Assembly: GCA_003956705.1 (NCBI GenBank) | Contig: QZCP01000831.1 | Span: 17,438-81,437, forward strand | Source: Brevipalpus yothersi | Taxonomy: Eukaryota > Arthropoda > Arachnida > Trombidiformes > Tenuipalpidae | Reading direction: 5' to 3' | Length of the DNA: 64,000 nt | In this document: piece after piece, positions 48,813 to 62,272 of the stretch | Layout of the letters: every line of letters starts with the position of its first letter | Position numbering within the stretch: position 1 is the first letter of the stretch | Notes under the pieces: model-generated | Told to the model about the DNA's origin: nothing | The model's database searches: none | The model's input: the letters and a program-made list of their open reading frames with translations, nothing else | Translations under genes and position numbers: made by a program

Positions 48813-51800
48813 GAGTCAAAAAGGACAAAAGGATGGAGAAGAAGAGGAGGAAGAAGAATAGCGTTTCGAAGTGATAAATAGCGTGATTTTACTTTTATAT
48901 TGATCGTAAGCAAGAGGAAATGAAAAAGAAAAGAAACGAAGAAGTAGCTGAGAAGATGATAAAAATTTGTGATTCAATCGCTCAGGGACAGTTAACAGTG
49001 GAAGAAATGAAATCAGGACACATGTCATAGCTTTGGCATCATGATGTGACTGTCTAGTTCTATAGAAAATTAACAGATGAAAGATGCTATCAAATGGTTC
49101 AACATCGAAAGGATGAAAAAATTGAAGGCTTTTTTCTAGTGTATATTATGTGGATGAAAAATATTCTCAACCATGATAAATTGTTTCGAGTTTAGTTTGG
49201 TTTGTTACAAGTGAAGAGGTCTTTTGCATTAGTGTAGTTTTAGTCGTGAAGAAATGAGGCGGATGATGGCTGCCAAAATATCCTTTAAATTTTGATATTC
49301 ATCCAATTCAGTAGAATTTAAGCTGATTTACTCTCATTATCTATTAATATAAAGTCATTTTACTCGTAGTCTTCAAATACATTTCCACAAGAGAAGAGTG
49401 GAAAGATTCACGTGGAGATGGAACAACTCTGGGAATCTGACAATTTTGAGGGCCAATCTGCGTAAATTGTTCCTCTTTCAACAGCAATACTTCCATCATT
49501 TGCCCTGAATGTTCCAAAAATGAGCTCCTCGTGAATTTTTTTCTTGTATTCCTACGAAAACTCGGAGACTCAAATGTTCAGAGCGATATTCTGAGTTTCT
49601 TGACGAACCTCTTCCAAAGAAAGTATGAGCATTGCAAAATATATTTGTAGACACATCTTTGTAATGATTGTGTTGCATTTTAGTAAAACTCTAGGATGTA
49701 ATATTTTTATGCAAAGCCATAAACACTAACCTGCTTAACTATCAGAAAGAAAGAGAAAATAATGGTCTCTAAAAGAAGACAATCGAGACAAATTGAAAGA
49801 TTGAAAAAAACTAAGGATTTATTCAAAATTTCGATTTTTCAGAATCTCCAATTTTTATCTTTCATGGTGAGAAAAGCATCTTTTGGAAAGCAGAATTTAA
49901 GGTGAACAAAAGAGTCGATAGTAACATATCTTGGAGGGGCGATTGAGTTGAATATCAGTTCGAATCGCTTTTGAATCTTTTGAATGAATCAGATGGAAAA
50001 AAACAGCAGGTTCATGGACCTTGTTTTGTGCAAGTGTCAAACATCAATCTTGTTTCAAGAACATTGTGAAAGAATATTGCATACGAGAATACAAGATAAA
50101 GCCACTGTGATCCGAAAAATTTTCTCAACGTGACACACTCTGAGAGCTTTCATTTATTTAGTTTATGTTTTGCAACAGAGCAACATTTGAAGCGTGAAAA
50201 ATGACCAGAATATTGAAATTTTTCTCTCCGATTTTCAGACCTGTCATCAGAAATATTTTCAAAAAATATATCGAACTCAGGGGGAAAAATTCTCTCTCTC
50301 TTCCCGAAAACTAATCAATGTTGATATCTGGAGTAACTGAGCTCCCAGGAATGTCAGAATATTTGAATGTATTAGTCTTCATTTGTAATCCAAGTTGGTC
50401 TTTTCACAAGTTGAATCACAAAGTGATCTATTGTGCAGGGCCTATGGGAACACTGGCAGCTTAACAGACTAGAAAATCAGAAATTCCTAAACATTTTGGA
50501 CAAAACTTTTCAATGGAATAAGAGTCAATGTTGCAAAAGTCAGGACTCTGCACAGCAGAATTTCAATAAGTGATTGTTACTCTCATACCACTCACTCATT
50601 GAATTTGATAATAATAATGATGAGAATGTATGCTCTGAGCTGGAATATACATATAATATGAACCATGTACACAAAGATATTCAGTGTGTGGAAGGAATTG
50701 CTTCAAGTTGCAACTGGATACACTGGAATTGTATTGATGACTTTTACTATTTCTCAACCAATAACTTGGTCACCAACATTGCGAATGCAAATGTTTCCCT
50801 TGAGCGAAAAATTTTCCTCTACTACCTCAACTCATTTATCAAATCATAATTCATGCAGTAATGGAACAAAAATGCCACATATCTCTGGTGTACGAATTGC
50901 TTTCACTTGATGGCCATTCTTATCATCTTTCACCATTATTGTCCATTGTATATGATTTTTGACACTACATTTTCATCTCTTCTCGTTTCTTTCCTGAATC
51001 CTTTTTGGGTCCTCTCTCTTTCTCTAGATTCTTTCTCTAGATTCTCTCTGGGTTCTCTATGGGTCCTCACTTCCACTCTATAGATATTATTTTGTTGTTG
51101 TGTGATTGTTGTGTGTATGTATGTGCTTAGAATCTGAAATCACTCAAGTATTGACGTAACAAAAAAAAATCATCATCACTCAAACCTTATTGAAGGATTA
51201 TCTTTGCAAGTAAGTCAATACAAATAGAACAACTGAAAAGTACATGTACATGATATTGGAAGTCAATAAAAGATGAGCAAGAGTGAGAGAGAGAGAGAAA
51301 GAGAGAAAAAGAGAAAAAGAGAATAAAATTGTCTCCTCAACACTATCAACTATTTGTGACTCTTGTTTTGCAACATTTTATCTTACTTGATACCATGTTT
51401 TTGCCTTCTCTTCCTTCCTCAAGATCATGGATCGATCGAGAAAGAAAGAAAAGAGAAAAGAAGAAAAAAATAAACTGGACAACGAATCCTTCCAACTTGC
51501 CTTCGAGCTCAGAGACTCTCTTGTGAATTGTTATTCTGGTAGAAAAATTTCTCCTCATTTGAGATATTCTATTTTATTCCCTGTTTTTATCATAACACCA
51601 TTTTATCAATGAATTTAGTGAATTCTGATAATCTTATTGTTGTCAATACTAAGCTTCCAGTTACCATCATTCTTCTCATGAAAGAACAAAAGAGGACTAA
51701 AACGTACCAATGTCATTAAAAAGCTAAGATCAATTTAACTGACTTGAGTGATTCGAATCGTTCTTCTGCCATGCTCTAGTACTTTATAAATATGTTCTAG

Positions 51801-52961
51801 TTCAAACCAATTCTTGTGTGTGATACACTTGAGTGGTAATAACATTTTCGATAGCTTATGAAACCAATTTTATAACGAAATCATTTTCTTTCGGATCACT
51901 TGAATTTTCAAACTTTTGTCACAGAATAATTTCAAAAGATAGAGAATCCTCTTCATCACCAATTTTATCCAATTTTGGCAACTTATCCACAATTTCAAGT
52001 GAACGATTTACAGCAGGAAAGAAAGAAGAAGAAGAAAATCAATCCTCTCTTCCCAGTTACTTCAAATGAAATTCTCTCTCTCTCATCTTCACCCAAAAAC
52101 GATCAGCTAAAGAAGATGCTTGATAGCCCTTGAGCTCTTCTTTGTCACCAGTCAGCTTCATCTCAGCCTCATTTTTATTGAAGTAAAAGTTCCAAGCAAG
52201 ATATGATGCGGAAGACTGATGGAATACAGTTGAGCTCTTCTTCAATGGCTTACCAGAGCCATTCTTTACATTCAGCTTATTCATCAAGTGACTGAGAGCC
52301 ATATCTACATAAATTTCGCACTGTGAATCCATCTTGTGTGAATATTCTCATGGTGTGTATGTGATCACTCTAGCCTATTCTCATCATTATGAGTCAAGAC
52401 TTATTCACAGTAAACCAAGGGAATTATCTATGCTACTAATTGAAAATTGCCATCAAGACACAGTTGCGTGCCAGTAGGTGTTAAATTGCTAAGGAACACA
52501 GAGAGGAAGAATAGTGTATACTAAAGTATGGTGAGCTCAATGAAGAATGGAAAATTGTTGCTCAAATCAAAATCATTCTCATCATACAGAGAACTCTATT
52601 TGAGTATGAACCATTCGATTTTATCATGGAACAAAAGATCTCTTCTCTCCTCTCCTCTCTCTCTCACACACACTTCGTGTCAATTCAGATTAATGCACTA
52701 TATGGTGTGAAAAGACAAAAACCATAGTGAAAGTGGAGAAAACGATGGAAATTGCGGAGAAGAATTGATTCGTGGATTAATCACATACTTGAGTTGCAGC
52801 CTTTTCAACTAGTTGATGGCAATAATTTTCCATCACTTTGATGATGAGATATAAGTTCGCTGATGGCAACTTCATTCTCATGGAAAGCAAAATATATTTA
52901 CTAACAAACACATAAGCCATAGAATATGAAAATGGTAGGATGAGAGCTTAGATGATTATCG

Positions 52962-53060
<99 letters not shown>

Positions 53061-53879
53061 TCTTCAATATTATGATTAGAATGTTGATAGCATTATTTAT
53101 GTACAGTCAGGTTTGCTATTCTATTCAAAAATGGCCAATACGCTTGAGAATTTTCACTTCTCAAGACTCAAGAAACCAATCCATAAATGGAACATATTGT
53201 GTTAATTAAATTGAGAGAAGCTCAGCCAAAAAACAAGGTTCCCAACTTATTTTTAAAATTAGAGTCGCTTTGATCAAAGCTTGATTGTGTGGCCAAAAAA
53301 AATCACATGTCTCTGCACGAACTGCCTCAATTCTAATTAACTAAATCAACATTTTCCGCTGGAAATTCAAGAGGAAGTGGAAGATCCAATGATCCTATGG
53401 AAGCTGATCAGATGGAGAGCATGTTGACATGGAATGATAGGTTAAATGAAGGATAGAAATGATCGAAAATCATTCAATACAAAATGTTGACTTAGAGTTA
53501 GGGTATATACACCTAGAGAGAAAAGCAAGTGAATACAAACTCACATTCACTTTTCGATCGGTTATCATCATTCTGTCTCTTTCTCTCTCTCCTCTGTCAT
53601 TGTATGTCAGTATTTCCAATTCCATTGATTACTTGCTCACAAAAACCATTGTTGATTGACTGTATTCCATTCTCGTTTTTATTTATGGTCAACCTAATTT
53701 GGCATCGCCTAACATCTCCTCAGCTCAAAACTGATTACAGAAACTGAACCAATATCTTCAAGTGAGTTCCCATTCCATGTCCATGGATTTTCGATTTCCG
53801 AATTTGATTGAGAGAAAAGAGCTGTAATACTTCACTGGAGAGCTGATTCCCTCATTATCTGTAGTAAACACATAGAGAT

Positions 53880-53911
<32 letters not shown>

Positions 53912-56900
53912 CTCAAATGGATTGCCTCTGAGAATTTTGAGAGCCTCGTTTATCATCGAGAACACGCTGAACTTGGTCTCTTCGATGGTATTGTTCTGTC
54001 CCTATTTCATCATGAACTCATTCTACATTTTGAACTGTGGAATTCACATCACAATTTTTCAAAAAAATTCTCGCTCCATATCTCATGATCTGATTCAATT
54101 CTGAGAAAGAAATTGGAAATTGAAAATGTGGCGGGAAAATCCCAGTTATTGAAAATATACACAGATAAAAATTCGGTTCTCCAATAGATATTTTCCTTTT
54201 CAATCGAGGCTATTTTGGCAAGAGTATCTCACATCAAACATTCTTGAAATTTCTGATATTGTCTATTTTGAGAGATTTTCTACATTCTTTGCCTGGTATC
54301 ATTGAGCAATATCATCTAACCATAGTGTAAACAGAGGCCACTAAGAATTTAAAGTAGAAGTTGAAGATTTCCACTCTTTCCTTTTGGGGAACATTCTATC
54401 TAAGCTATTCAGTTTTGAACTTTAGAAATCCTACTCGAAAATTATGTGCCTATCTGAAAAGACCATGTATAAATGGAATGAGAATATATTATAGTGCGTT
54501 TGATATATGCACATTATCCATATTTTATTCGCTAGGTTCATCTTCTTTTTATGAATTACTATCAGCTCAATAGACCATCGAATCTATGAAATTATTGCCA
54601 TTTTCTATCCATCTTTTAATGTAAAGAATAAATTCTAGTCCATGATAAGTATAAAGGAAAACGAAAATCATTTGAAAGTTGTATTCAATCAAAGTCATGC
54701 AATCGGAATTGAAGAGCTTCCCTTTTTATCCTTCTCTCTCTCTTTAACTGAATTCTTTCCTCTTTTTGCTCTAAATTTGCTCTTCCTCCTATTCTTCAGC
54801 CAATATTCTCAACACTTTTCCTAGGAGAACACTAGGATGTCTCTTCCTTTCTTTCTTCACCTCACACACAATCAGTTGCCATTGAGTTAGAAATGAGAAT
54901 AAAATCGCCTCCACCAACTCAATACATTTCCGAACAGCTTCAAGCTCAAACAGACACACAAATATCATAATCACTTATTGGATGAATGGATTGCAGAGGA
55001 ATTCTGATCTCCTTTTTCGCTTCCTCTTCCAAAATCGGTCGAATTGAGAGTCGAGAATGAAATGCTCGGTCAATTGAGATATCGATTCGAGACAGACATC
55101 GTGCCTCAACAGAAGAGAGAATTGAAATGAATGAATGAATGGAACACACAGAGGAAAACAAAGTAGGAGAGAGAGAGAGAGAGAGAGAAATGGAAAAAGG
55201 AAGAGGAAAAGGAGATTCTCAAATAAAGTTTTACGAACAAAACAATTTCTCTTCTTCTTCTCCATCTTCTCTGTGTTCTTCCATCTTTCTTCCATCCTTT
55301 TTCAGATCCACTCAATAAGATGGAATGGAATAAGATGCGAGAGCTCCAAATGCTTTGCTTCAGTTTCCACTGACTGTGAGCTTCATCAGTGATGAAGGTT
55401 TCCCGCCAGTGGCTTTCCTTTTACCTGTCATCAGAAGGCTGTAGAATGATGATGAAAAAAAGAAAACATGAAGATCAAAGAAAGATGATGATGAAGGAGA
55501 GATGAGAGAGAGAGAAGTAGCAAAATGGTAGAGAGAAAATAGCTTGATGACGAAAATCTGTGTCAGAAACCTGGCCTCTGTAGATTATGATCCAATGAAT
55601 CAAGCTCAGATACTCAAACACATCCATGGTGTTGTATTATGTGAGCAAATAAGAAAACGTTACCCGGGCAAGAGATAATGTTTTGAGTGCAAATACTAAT
55701 GAAACTGTTGATAAACATTCCAAGTATCATTGATAATTGTTACTTGTTTGTTTCACCAAGATGAAGTTGCCTGGTTTTACTTTCGGAGAGAATGAAAAAA
55801 AAACACGATCATATCATCTTTCTCATATTGATCATGAAGGAGAGAAGAAAAATTCATTTCCATTATGTCATACTTCGCACCTGACCTTTGCATGATGAAT
55901 ATAATTTAACGACTATCATCACTATCATCTTTCGATACTGTTCAGTCATCTTTTTCCATGGCCCTAGATATTTTGTTCTCAGTTGTGCTTGATGCTTCCC
56001 ACCGAATGATGTTTGCCCAAATGCTAGCATCTTTGCCCAAATTGAATTAGGCAGCGGCATGACTCGACATTTATGATCTTCATTCTGGGCGAGTAAGTAA
56101 AGCAAGCAACATGATATATGAGAATGAATATTATCATATCATCTTGAAGATGGTATCTTTCATATTCATCTCTCTCCTCCACAATTCTCACTGGTTCCAT
56201 TTGCTCCTTGGCAGACAGAGAAAGAGAGAAGAAAGTGATAATTTATTTCATTTAATATTTCTTTTTGTGGCCATTGATACCAGAATTTTTCTCGACCTTC
56301 CCTCTTTCACACCTCTTTTGATATATACCTAAGCGCATGCAGAGACAAATATTGATTCAAAATATGTATTCCCATTCACACAAGTCTTGGCAAATTTTCA
56401 AGAACCCTAACGTTTATAGTCTAGAATTTCTTGAGTACATACACCATACAGTACAGCATACCATACCATAGCGTATCTGCAAAGTTCAGTATGCTAGGGA
56501 TGTTAAGATGGAGCCAAAAATTTGATGTGAGAGGCTGATTTTCTTCTGATCAAATGAAACAGGGAAAAAATTTTTGAATGGCGAAGAGAGAGAGAGTAAA
56601 GATTGCGTCATTGGTTCCATCAAAGAATTGCTATTCCAAGATATAAGGTTGAAAAAGAAAACTATTTATGCAATCTGGATTCACTCGTTAACTGCTTTAG
56701 ATCCAAGTGAATGGAAGCTGTTTTTTGTGTGTTCTTCTGAATGTATGCATGTATGTGTGTGTGTGTATGTGTGTGTGTGTGTGCAATTGATAAATCCAAG
56801 CTGCGTATATATAGTTCTAGAATTTTGTGGTAAGCCTTGATACAAGTAGTAATCCAGAGTATCAGGAGAAATAACGTGATACTAGAGTTATTCATGTATA

Positions 56901-59900
56901 CTAGTCATTTTGATGATCATGTAGCTAAAGTGGATTGGTTGCTGAGAGCCGTTCAGATTATCGATTCTTACTTTCTCTCTCTCTCTCTCTCTCTCTCTCT
57001 TACCAATATTGGAGGAAAATTGAGTAGACATCGAGATCTAAAATATATAACCATTTGCCTTGAGGACAGAAGCACTTAGAGAACTAACTTGTATCTTTCG
57101 GATCATGTGCAAGTGGAAGGTTTCGACTACTTATTCTCGACTCTCCTCAGGCATTCATGAATCTGTTCATTATCGGCCTTTGAAACTAACTTGGAATGCC
57201 TTAATATCATTTTCAGAGGAGAATGAAATGAAAATTAAAATAAACGATCCATCCATTTAATTGTTCCAAACTAACAAGAATCAACAACAAATGAAAATTT
57301 AAATATCTTCGAGAGAAAATTAGAATTTATCTGCAAGATAGATTGCATTTTATGTCAAAGAGTGGCAAAAATTCGAGTTCACTTTCAAGATAAATCTCAT
57401 TATATGGAGAAAGAGCTGAGCCTTTCAGAGCTCAATTCATGTGAAATTTATTCACTCTCATCAATTTTTAAGCATCAACTTAGAAACAAAGATAACGTTA
57501 ATTCATTTGAAAGATTATGGTTTGACAATAGAGAGCTACAATATCTCCATGAATTCGACTGCACACATGATCAATCGGAGCATTTCCAGTGGTTAATCAA
57601 TATCTTAGGGAAAACATTGTAGAGGTCAGAGATGGTGAAATCCCAGTAGGAATCATGAGCCATATAAGTTGGCAAGATGGTTTGTGCTATTGATGATACA
57701 ATAGAATAGCTTTCCTAAGCAGAAAAATAGTCTAGTATTGTGAGGATCACTTTTGATTGATATTGCAATACTAGCTGGATGATAGAGATTGCTATGCAAG
57801 CGAAATCTAGTCAAACATATTCGAAATAGATTGGCATAAAGGTGCCTCTGTTTATGTGAGCAAGTAATAAGGTCACATAGATGCTAGAATATACTATGAG
57901 TTACATATAATAATGAGAAGGCATATTTTTGGCCAAGTTTTTCCAAGAAATGGGCATAAAACATTTTCCAGATATGAGTATCTTCTGAGTGAATATACTT
58001 TCAGAATCAAGAATGATTCTACTTAAGAAATAATCCCAAGAGATGTGCATCAAGTCAAGGGAGAAAGTGAGATAAAGAGAGAGGAACAGAAAGAGCAGTA
58101 GATAGGTAGGTTAATTAAAAATAGTCGTCCTTTTTCGGTGGCCAAAAGATCAGAAGGAATTTGATGAGAGAGTATTTCGAAGTACCCAAACCCATGGGAT
58201 CAATGAGAAGTGGAAAGAGATAGGAGATGAAAGTGAAGTGAGTCTCATTACACTGGATCGACTAAGGCAGATAATCTAGGAAAACTTTCTCTATCTCTCA
58301 CTCTTCCCAGAACAATAATGACGATAGGGAATGTGAAAAGCTTCAAGATTTTGTTCAGATAGCTCAAAATGTTTAGCATGAAATTCTCACAAATATCCAA
58401 ACTAATCTTGATGGAAAGAGAGAAAGAGAGGAGAAGAGAGGAAAAGAAAAGAAAAGAATTGTCGAATAATCGGTTGATCAGCATCTCTATCTCTGTTTTC
58501 TTCACTTTCCCCTCCGATATTTTATCTTGCTTGTATTCTTTTCACAATCATCCATGAATTTTGTTCCTTTTCAACAGTATTCCATTTCCAAAAAAATGTG
58601 ATCATCAAAACAACCCTTCTTTCCTTTTCAGGCTATCAACCTACCTGATGAGCTGTATATTCTACTTACATGATAGCATGAATTTCCTTGAATACAGTGA
58701 ACCAATTTTCAATCGCAACAGTTTTCCTCATCATGTATATTTTATTTGTGTTGTTTGGTTTTTTTTGTTTTACTTTCATTCGTTCGATCATCAAGAAGGC
58801 AAACTGAGAAGTAAATAGAATCGAAGCAGAATAGCAAGAAAGAAAAAAGAAAGAGACGAAGAAGAGGGAGAAAAAGAAAAAAAAGACTCATGGAAGAATC
58901 TGGAAGTGGAATGCTCCAGGGCGTAACATGTATTCCACTGGAGCCTTACAGCTAGCAATTCATTCAAATTTTACCCCTCATCGATATCTGTCAATCAGTT
59001 GAGCAACTAGAGGAGTATATCGAAAATGATCGAGATCGAAAAACTTCCCAAACCATGGGTTATAGTGTAACGTATATGTATCATGGATTGATAGGAAGTT
59101 ACGGTTAAACGTAACAATCTATCTCACATTATCACGCTCATCTCAATCAACAATAGCCTTCTATCCTATCAATGAATTTGCATAGACGAAGGATGTGTGT
59201 ATGAAAATGCATCATTTTGACTATAAAAACACTTTTCCAGTCAACTTTTTTTATTTCTTCCCTTTTCTACTGTTCAACTCATCATACTTAAACGAAAAAC
59301 ATTTCCAGTTCTTTTTGATTAAGAAATTAGGAACTTATTTTTCACATTAATGCAAATATTATTACTATTTTATGGTTTTTGGCTCAATTCAGATTCAAGA
59401 TTGATGATGGATAGAAAGAAATGGTAATAGACAAGAATAAAAGGAAGTGAAAATTAGATTCAGTTCAATATTCTAAGGATTGGTCAAATTTTATCTAGAC
59501 AGTTCGTCAGTTCTATTCCCTTTGATCGATCGAATCTATTTCAATTGATGAACAACATTCGATGATTGAGGTGAATAAAGAAGATAAGATGCTCGAAATG
59601 CCTGTGGTCTATGCCAGTGTTTACATTAATGAATCTTATTATCTTACACGAGATGAAGATATCGAACACAATAGAGTAAGTGTCGGTTAGTAGGGAAAAG
59701 CTGTTTGCTGAACACAGACTTGTCCGTAATTTGATGCAAGTAAAATTCTCTGGAAGCTAATTTCTCAACATTCAAGATGAATTGTTACTCCAATTAAGGA
59801 TAGAATTGAGAATGTAATAAAATTCAACATGAAATTGACACCTTTGTCTCGTAATCATAGTTCTATTGGTCATATAACATTCCCATTGATGTTTCTCGTG

Positions 59901-61363
59901 TCTAAGACCTTATCAATTGTTTGAAATTGAAACGATTTCAGTTGAATTTCGGGTTTTTGGAGAATAAGTTTCAAGATTATTTATCTCATACTTTTGTCAA
60001 TAATTAAGAATGCTTCATAAGTATCGAATGATTATAAACATTGTTTAATGGAAAACCTCCAGTGGAATTTAAATGTCCAATTTACGTGCCTTTGATCAGG
60101 TGCAAGCTATCTGGTTAGCTGCGAAGCTTAGGAAAAGGTTCCTTATTCAGCAAGAATTTGATAGTCTAGATAGTTTAAGCTATTCTCAATTCTTCTTTTC
60201 TACACCCTTAACCCTTCGCCTTTCTAGGATAAACCACAATTTTTCACTCACAAACAACTAGAAAGAATAAGACACTAGCCTGTTATCTTGCCAAGAGCTC
60301 CTACTCTCTTCCCATGATAAATAACATGCCTCTCTTTCTCTCTCGCTTCTAACCAAGATAGACGGAAAAAACTAGCTATTTGCATAAAATTATTCAAGAT
60401 GATCAATACTAACCAAGAGAATAGAGTACAAAATGGTTAATGATACTCCACTGGAATATATACACTACTCAAGATGCTCTAGAGAGTCAAAGATTCCTTT
60501 ATTTCATCTAATTTGTTCTCCTTTTTACTCCACGACCATTCTATTTCTGAGTATCTCTGATGATGAGATCTTTCTACCAGGCAATTAGATCAATTTTTCT
60601 AGAATCAGTAGTGTACATTTTTGGTGGAAAATATTATAAGATTTGATACGATAGAATTTTTAGGAATCAAAATGGAAAGCAGAACAGTGAAGTGAAGTGA
60701 AAAAAAATATTGTAGTGTGTTAGTAGTAGCAATGTTAAGAATGTTCAGGTGATAAGCTTGAATGGAATCCATCTGAACACTCGAAAAACATGAGAAGCAA
60801 AGTGTTTCCATTACAGATAGTCTGGATGATACCAGCAGTTGTCTGGGATTGAGGTGAAATGAATTTAATCGAATATATACAGCAAAATCATGCAACTCAA
60901 AGCATCCCAATTCTAGGGAAGTCATGATAACGGCAATAATGATCATCTTGTTTCCTGGCCCTTGATTTTTCTTTTCATCATCCTCATTTTTATCACATAT
61001 CTCCGGACTATTGATCGAAAAAAGCCTTACCTAGCCTTCACGATCCAGAGAGAATCACAGATCACGCACCGACATTAGAGGAAAGCTCTTCAATTAGGTT
61101 AAAAATGATATCAATGATCCCAATAAGGATCATAAGTTGTGCTCATAATATTAGTTCGTGTAATGATTGCTAGAAAAATCTTACCAAAAAAAGGAAGAGA
61201 GGGATGCTCAAGAGTCTAGCTCATCTTTTTTAGTTCACTTGTTATAATATCGCATGTTTTCATGTTTGTCTACCTCTTCTCTTGCCAATCATCATCCATA
61301 AACGTAGTGTAATCACGATGATGAATTTTCGCTAAGATGATCATAACAGTCATCATAATCTTT

Positions 61364-61434
<71 letters not shown>

Positions 61435-62272
61435 CTCTTACATTGGAACCTGAACCATCACTTGAGGAACCAAAGCTTTTCATATCTCACAATATTTTTC
61501 TCTCCTTCCCTCTTTCTCTGTCTCTCTTTTTCTCAACCATAGAAACGATTCCATACAACCGATTATCGATCTCTACATGTCGTTTCAAAATACTTGTGAA
61601 ATGAATGCTCGATATAATAAAATGGAACTAGACCACAACATCAAGTAAGGGCAAAAACCCTTATACAAATCATGCAAGAATTGAAATAATGTGTGCATGT
61701 TTGCCTCATCAGTCGATATGCCTCAACATACACACACACACTTCCACAGATCCACACAGGCGGAATAAAATCATCTCAGCATTCTAGAGGAAAATATCTA
61801 AACAAAGCGATAATTCAGGTGTCTTGATGCCTTCAATGGTGGAGATCTATGGATCTATGGCTAGTGTGTATGGTGTGTGTGTACGGAGGAAGTGGGAAGT
61901 GTGGTCGTGTAGTTTGGCCATCTAGCACCGAGGAGGATGAATTAAGTGAGGAATAAAAAGCACGCACACATCATCATCACCATGGCTAAGTATACATGTG
62001 AGTGTGTATGTGTGTATGTGTGTATTCAGTAAAGATTGGTGATCCACTTACTTAATAAACATGTCAATACCAGTAGGCTCCATGGCTCTTTGGATGCCTT
62101 TCCATGATTTTGAGATCTGAAACTTTTGACGAGCTGTCAGGGGAAGTCTAGGATCGGACGGCGGTGGCTCTGGCACATCGAGCGGATTACTGGACACATT
62201 TGATGATTTTTTGACACCAGAGGAACTGCCAGAACCTGTGGTCAAATGATGCTTGGTGAAAGCACAGCCCAT
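46853..62272 (-). CDS. GbX: Globin X-like membrane-anchored globin
   Basis: Three coding exons on the minus strand: 62272-62052, 47627-47396 and 47089-46853, giving 229 aa. The splices are GTAAGT...CAG with frame kept. The intron positions correspond to B12.2 (phase 2, within Lys74) and G7.0 (phase 0, after Trp151), the two ancestral globin introns. The fold residues are present: Trp57 in helix A, Phe86 (CD1), His107 (E7, distal) and His139 (F8, proximal), so haem binding is expected and possibly hexacoordinate. The N-terminus MGCAFTKHH has Gly2 and Cys3, fitting N-myristoylation plus palmitoylation as in globin X, which would tether it to the plasma membrane. Both tails are longer than in plain globins. 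Roles proposed for the family include redox or lipid protection and nitrite reduction. An upstream in-frame ATG at 62425 would hide the acylation site. Confidence 0.93.
47396..47627 (-). CDS. GbX: Globin X-like gene, coding exon 2
   Basis: It encodes helices C-F, including Phe CD1, the distal His (AEHANRV) and the proximal His (GKDHRKIPGF), ending at EYFW. The acceptor is TTCACAG and the donor GTAAGTAG. Confidence 0.93.
48630..48806. repeat. (GA)n microsatellite interrupted by an N gap
   Basis: GA runs to 48672 and again at 48757-48806, with 84 Ns (48673-48756) between. This is an assembly gap inside a microsatellite. Confidence 0.97.
51856..52332 (-). pseudogene. Coding-like fragment with in-frame stops, family unknown
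   Basis: A 91-codon minus-strand frame starts at 52332 (MDSQCEIYVDMALSHLMNKL...) and stops at 52057. In the same frame, after stops at 52057 and 52039, 39 open codons include SLEIVDKLPKLDKIGDEEDS, followed by another stop at 51919 and 20 more coding-like codons to 51856. The composition looks like protein rather than random AT-rich DNA. Either this is a decayed gene copy, or only the first 91 codons are translated. It lies in the globin intron, on the same strand. I cannot name the family. Confidence 0.35.
52967..53057. repeat. (CT)n microsatellite
   Basis: About 90 bp of CT, the longest uninterrupted tract in the window. Confidence 0.97.
57362..57622 (+). other. Unidentified open frame in the globin intron
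   Basis: An 86-codon frame whose composition looks like protein (charged and aromatic residues, no low complexity), e.g. FERLWFDNRELQYLHEF. There is no recognisable family, no clear splice sites and no upstream context that makes a gene. It could be a decayed fragment or chance. Confidence 0.2.
59562..59675 (+). other. Unidentified exon-like frame ending at a consensus donor
   Basis: Thirty-eight codons from an ATG (MIEVNKEDKMLEMPVVYASV...) run straight into AGA|GTAAGTG, a strong splice donor. I found no convincing following exon by eye. It is antisense to the globin gene, within its first intron. Confidence 0.2.
61371..61431. repeat. (CT)n microsatellite
   Basis: About 61 bp of pure CT dinucleotide repeat near the 5' end of the globin intron. 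Confidence 0.97.
62052..62272 (-). CDS. GbX: Globin X-like gene, coding exon 1
   Basis: It encodes the acylation motif MGC, a Ser-rich linker and helices A-B up to MFI plus two bases of Lys74. The donor is AA|GTAAGTG. Confidence 0.92.

Larger units (their letters stand above)
47628..62051 (-). other. 14.4-kb first intron of the globin gene
   Basis: The sequence between coding exons 1 and 2 is far longer than other introns in the window (71 bp to 1.1 kb). It holds GA/CT microsatellites (48630-48806 with an N gap, 52967-53057, 56973-57000, 61371-61431) and a few coding-like fragments described separately, the clearest being 51856-52332. No complete nested gene is established. Confidence 0.8.

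Noticed and set aside
50800..50840. Minus-strand string TGAGGTAGTAG, matching the start of let-7
   Set aside because: The match stops after 11 bases and no complementary arm exists within the next 70 nt, so there is no let-7-type hairpin.
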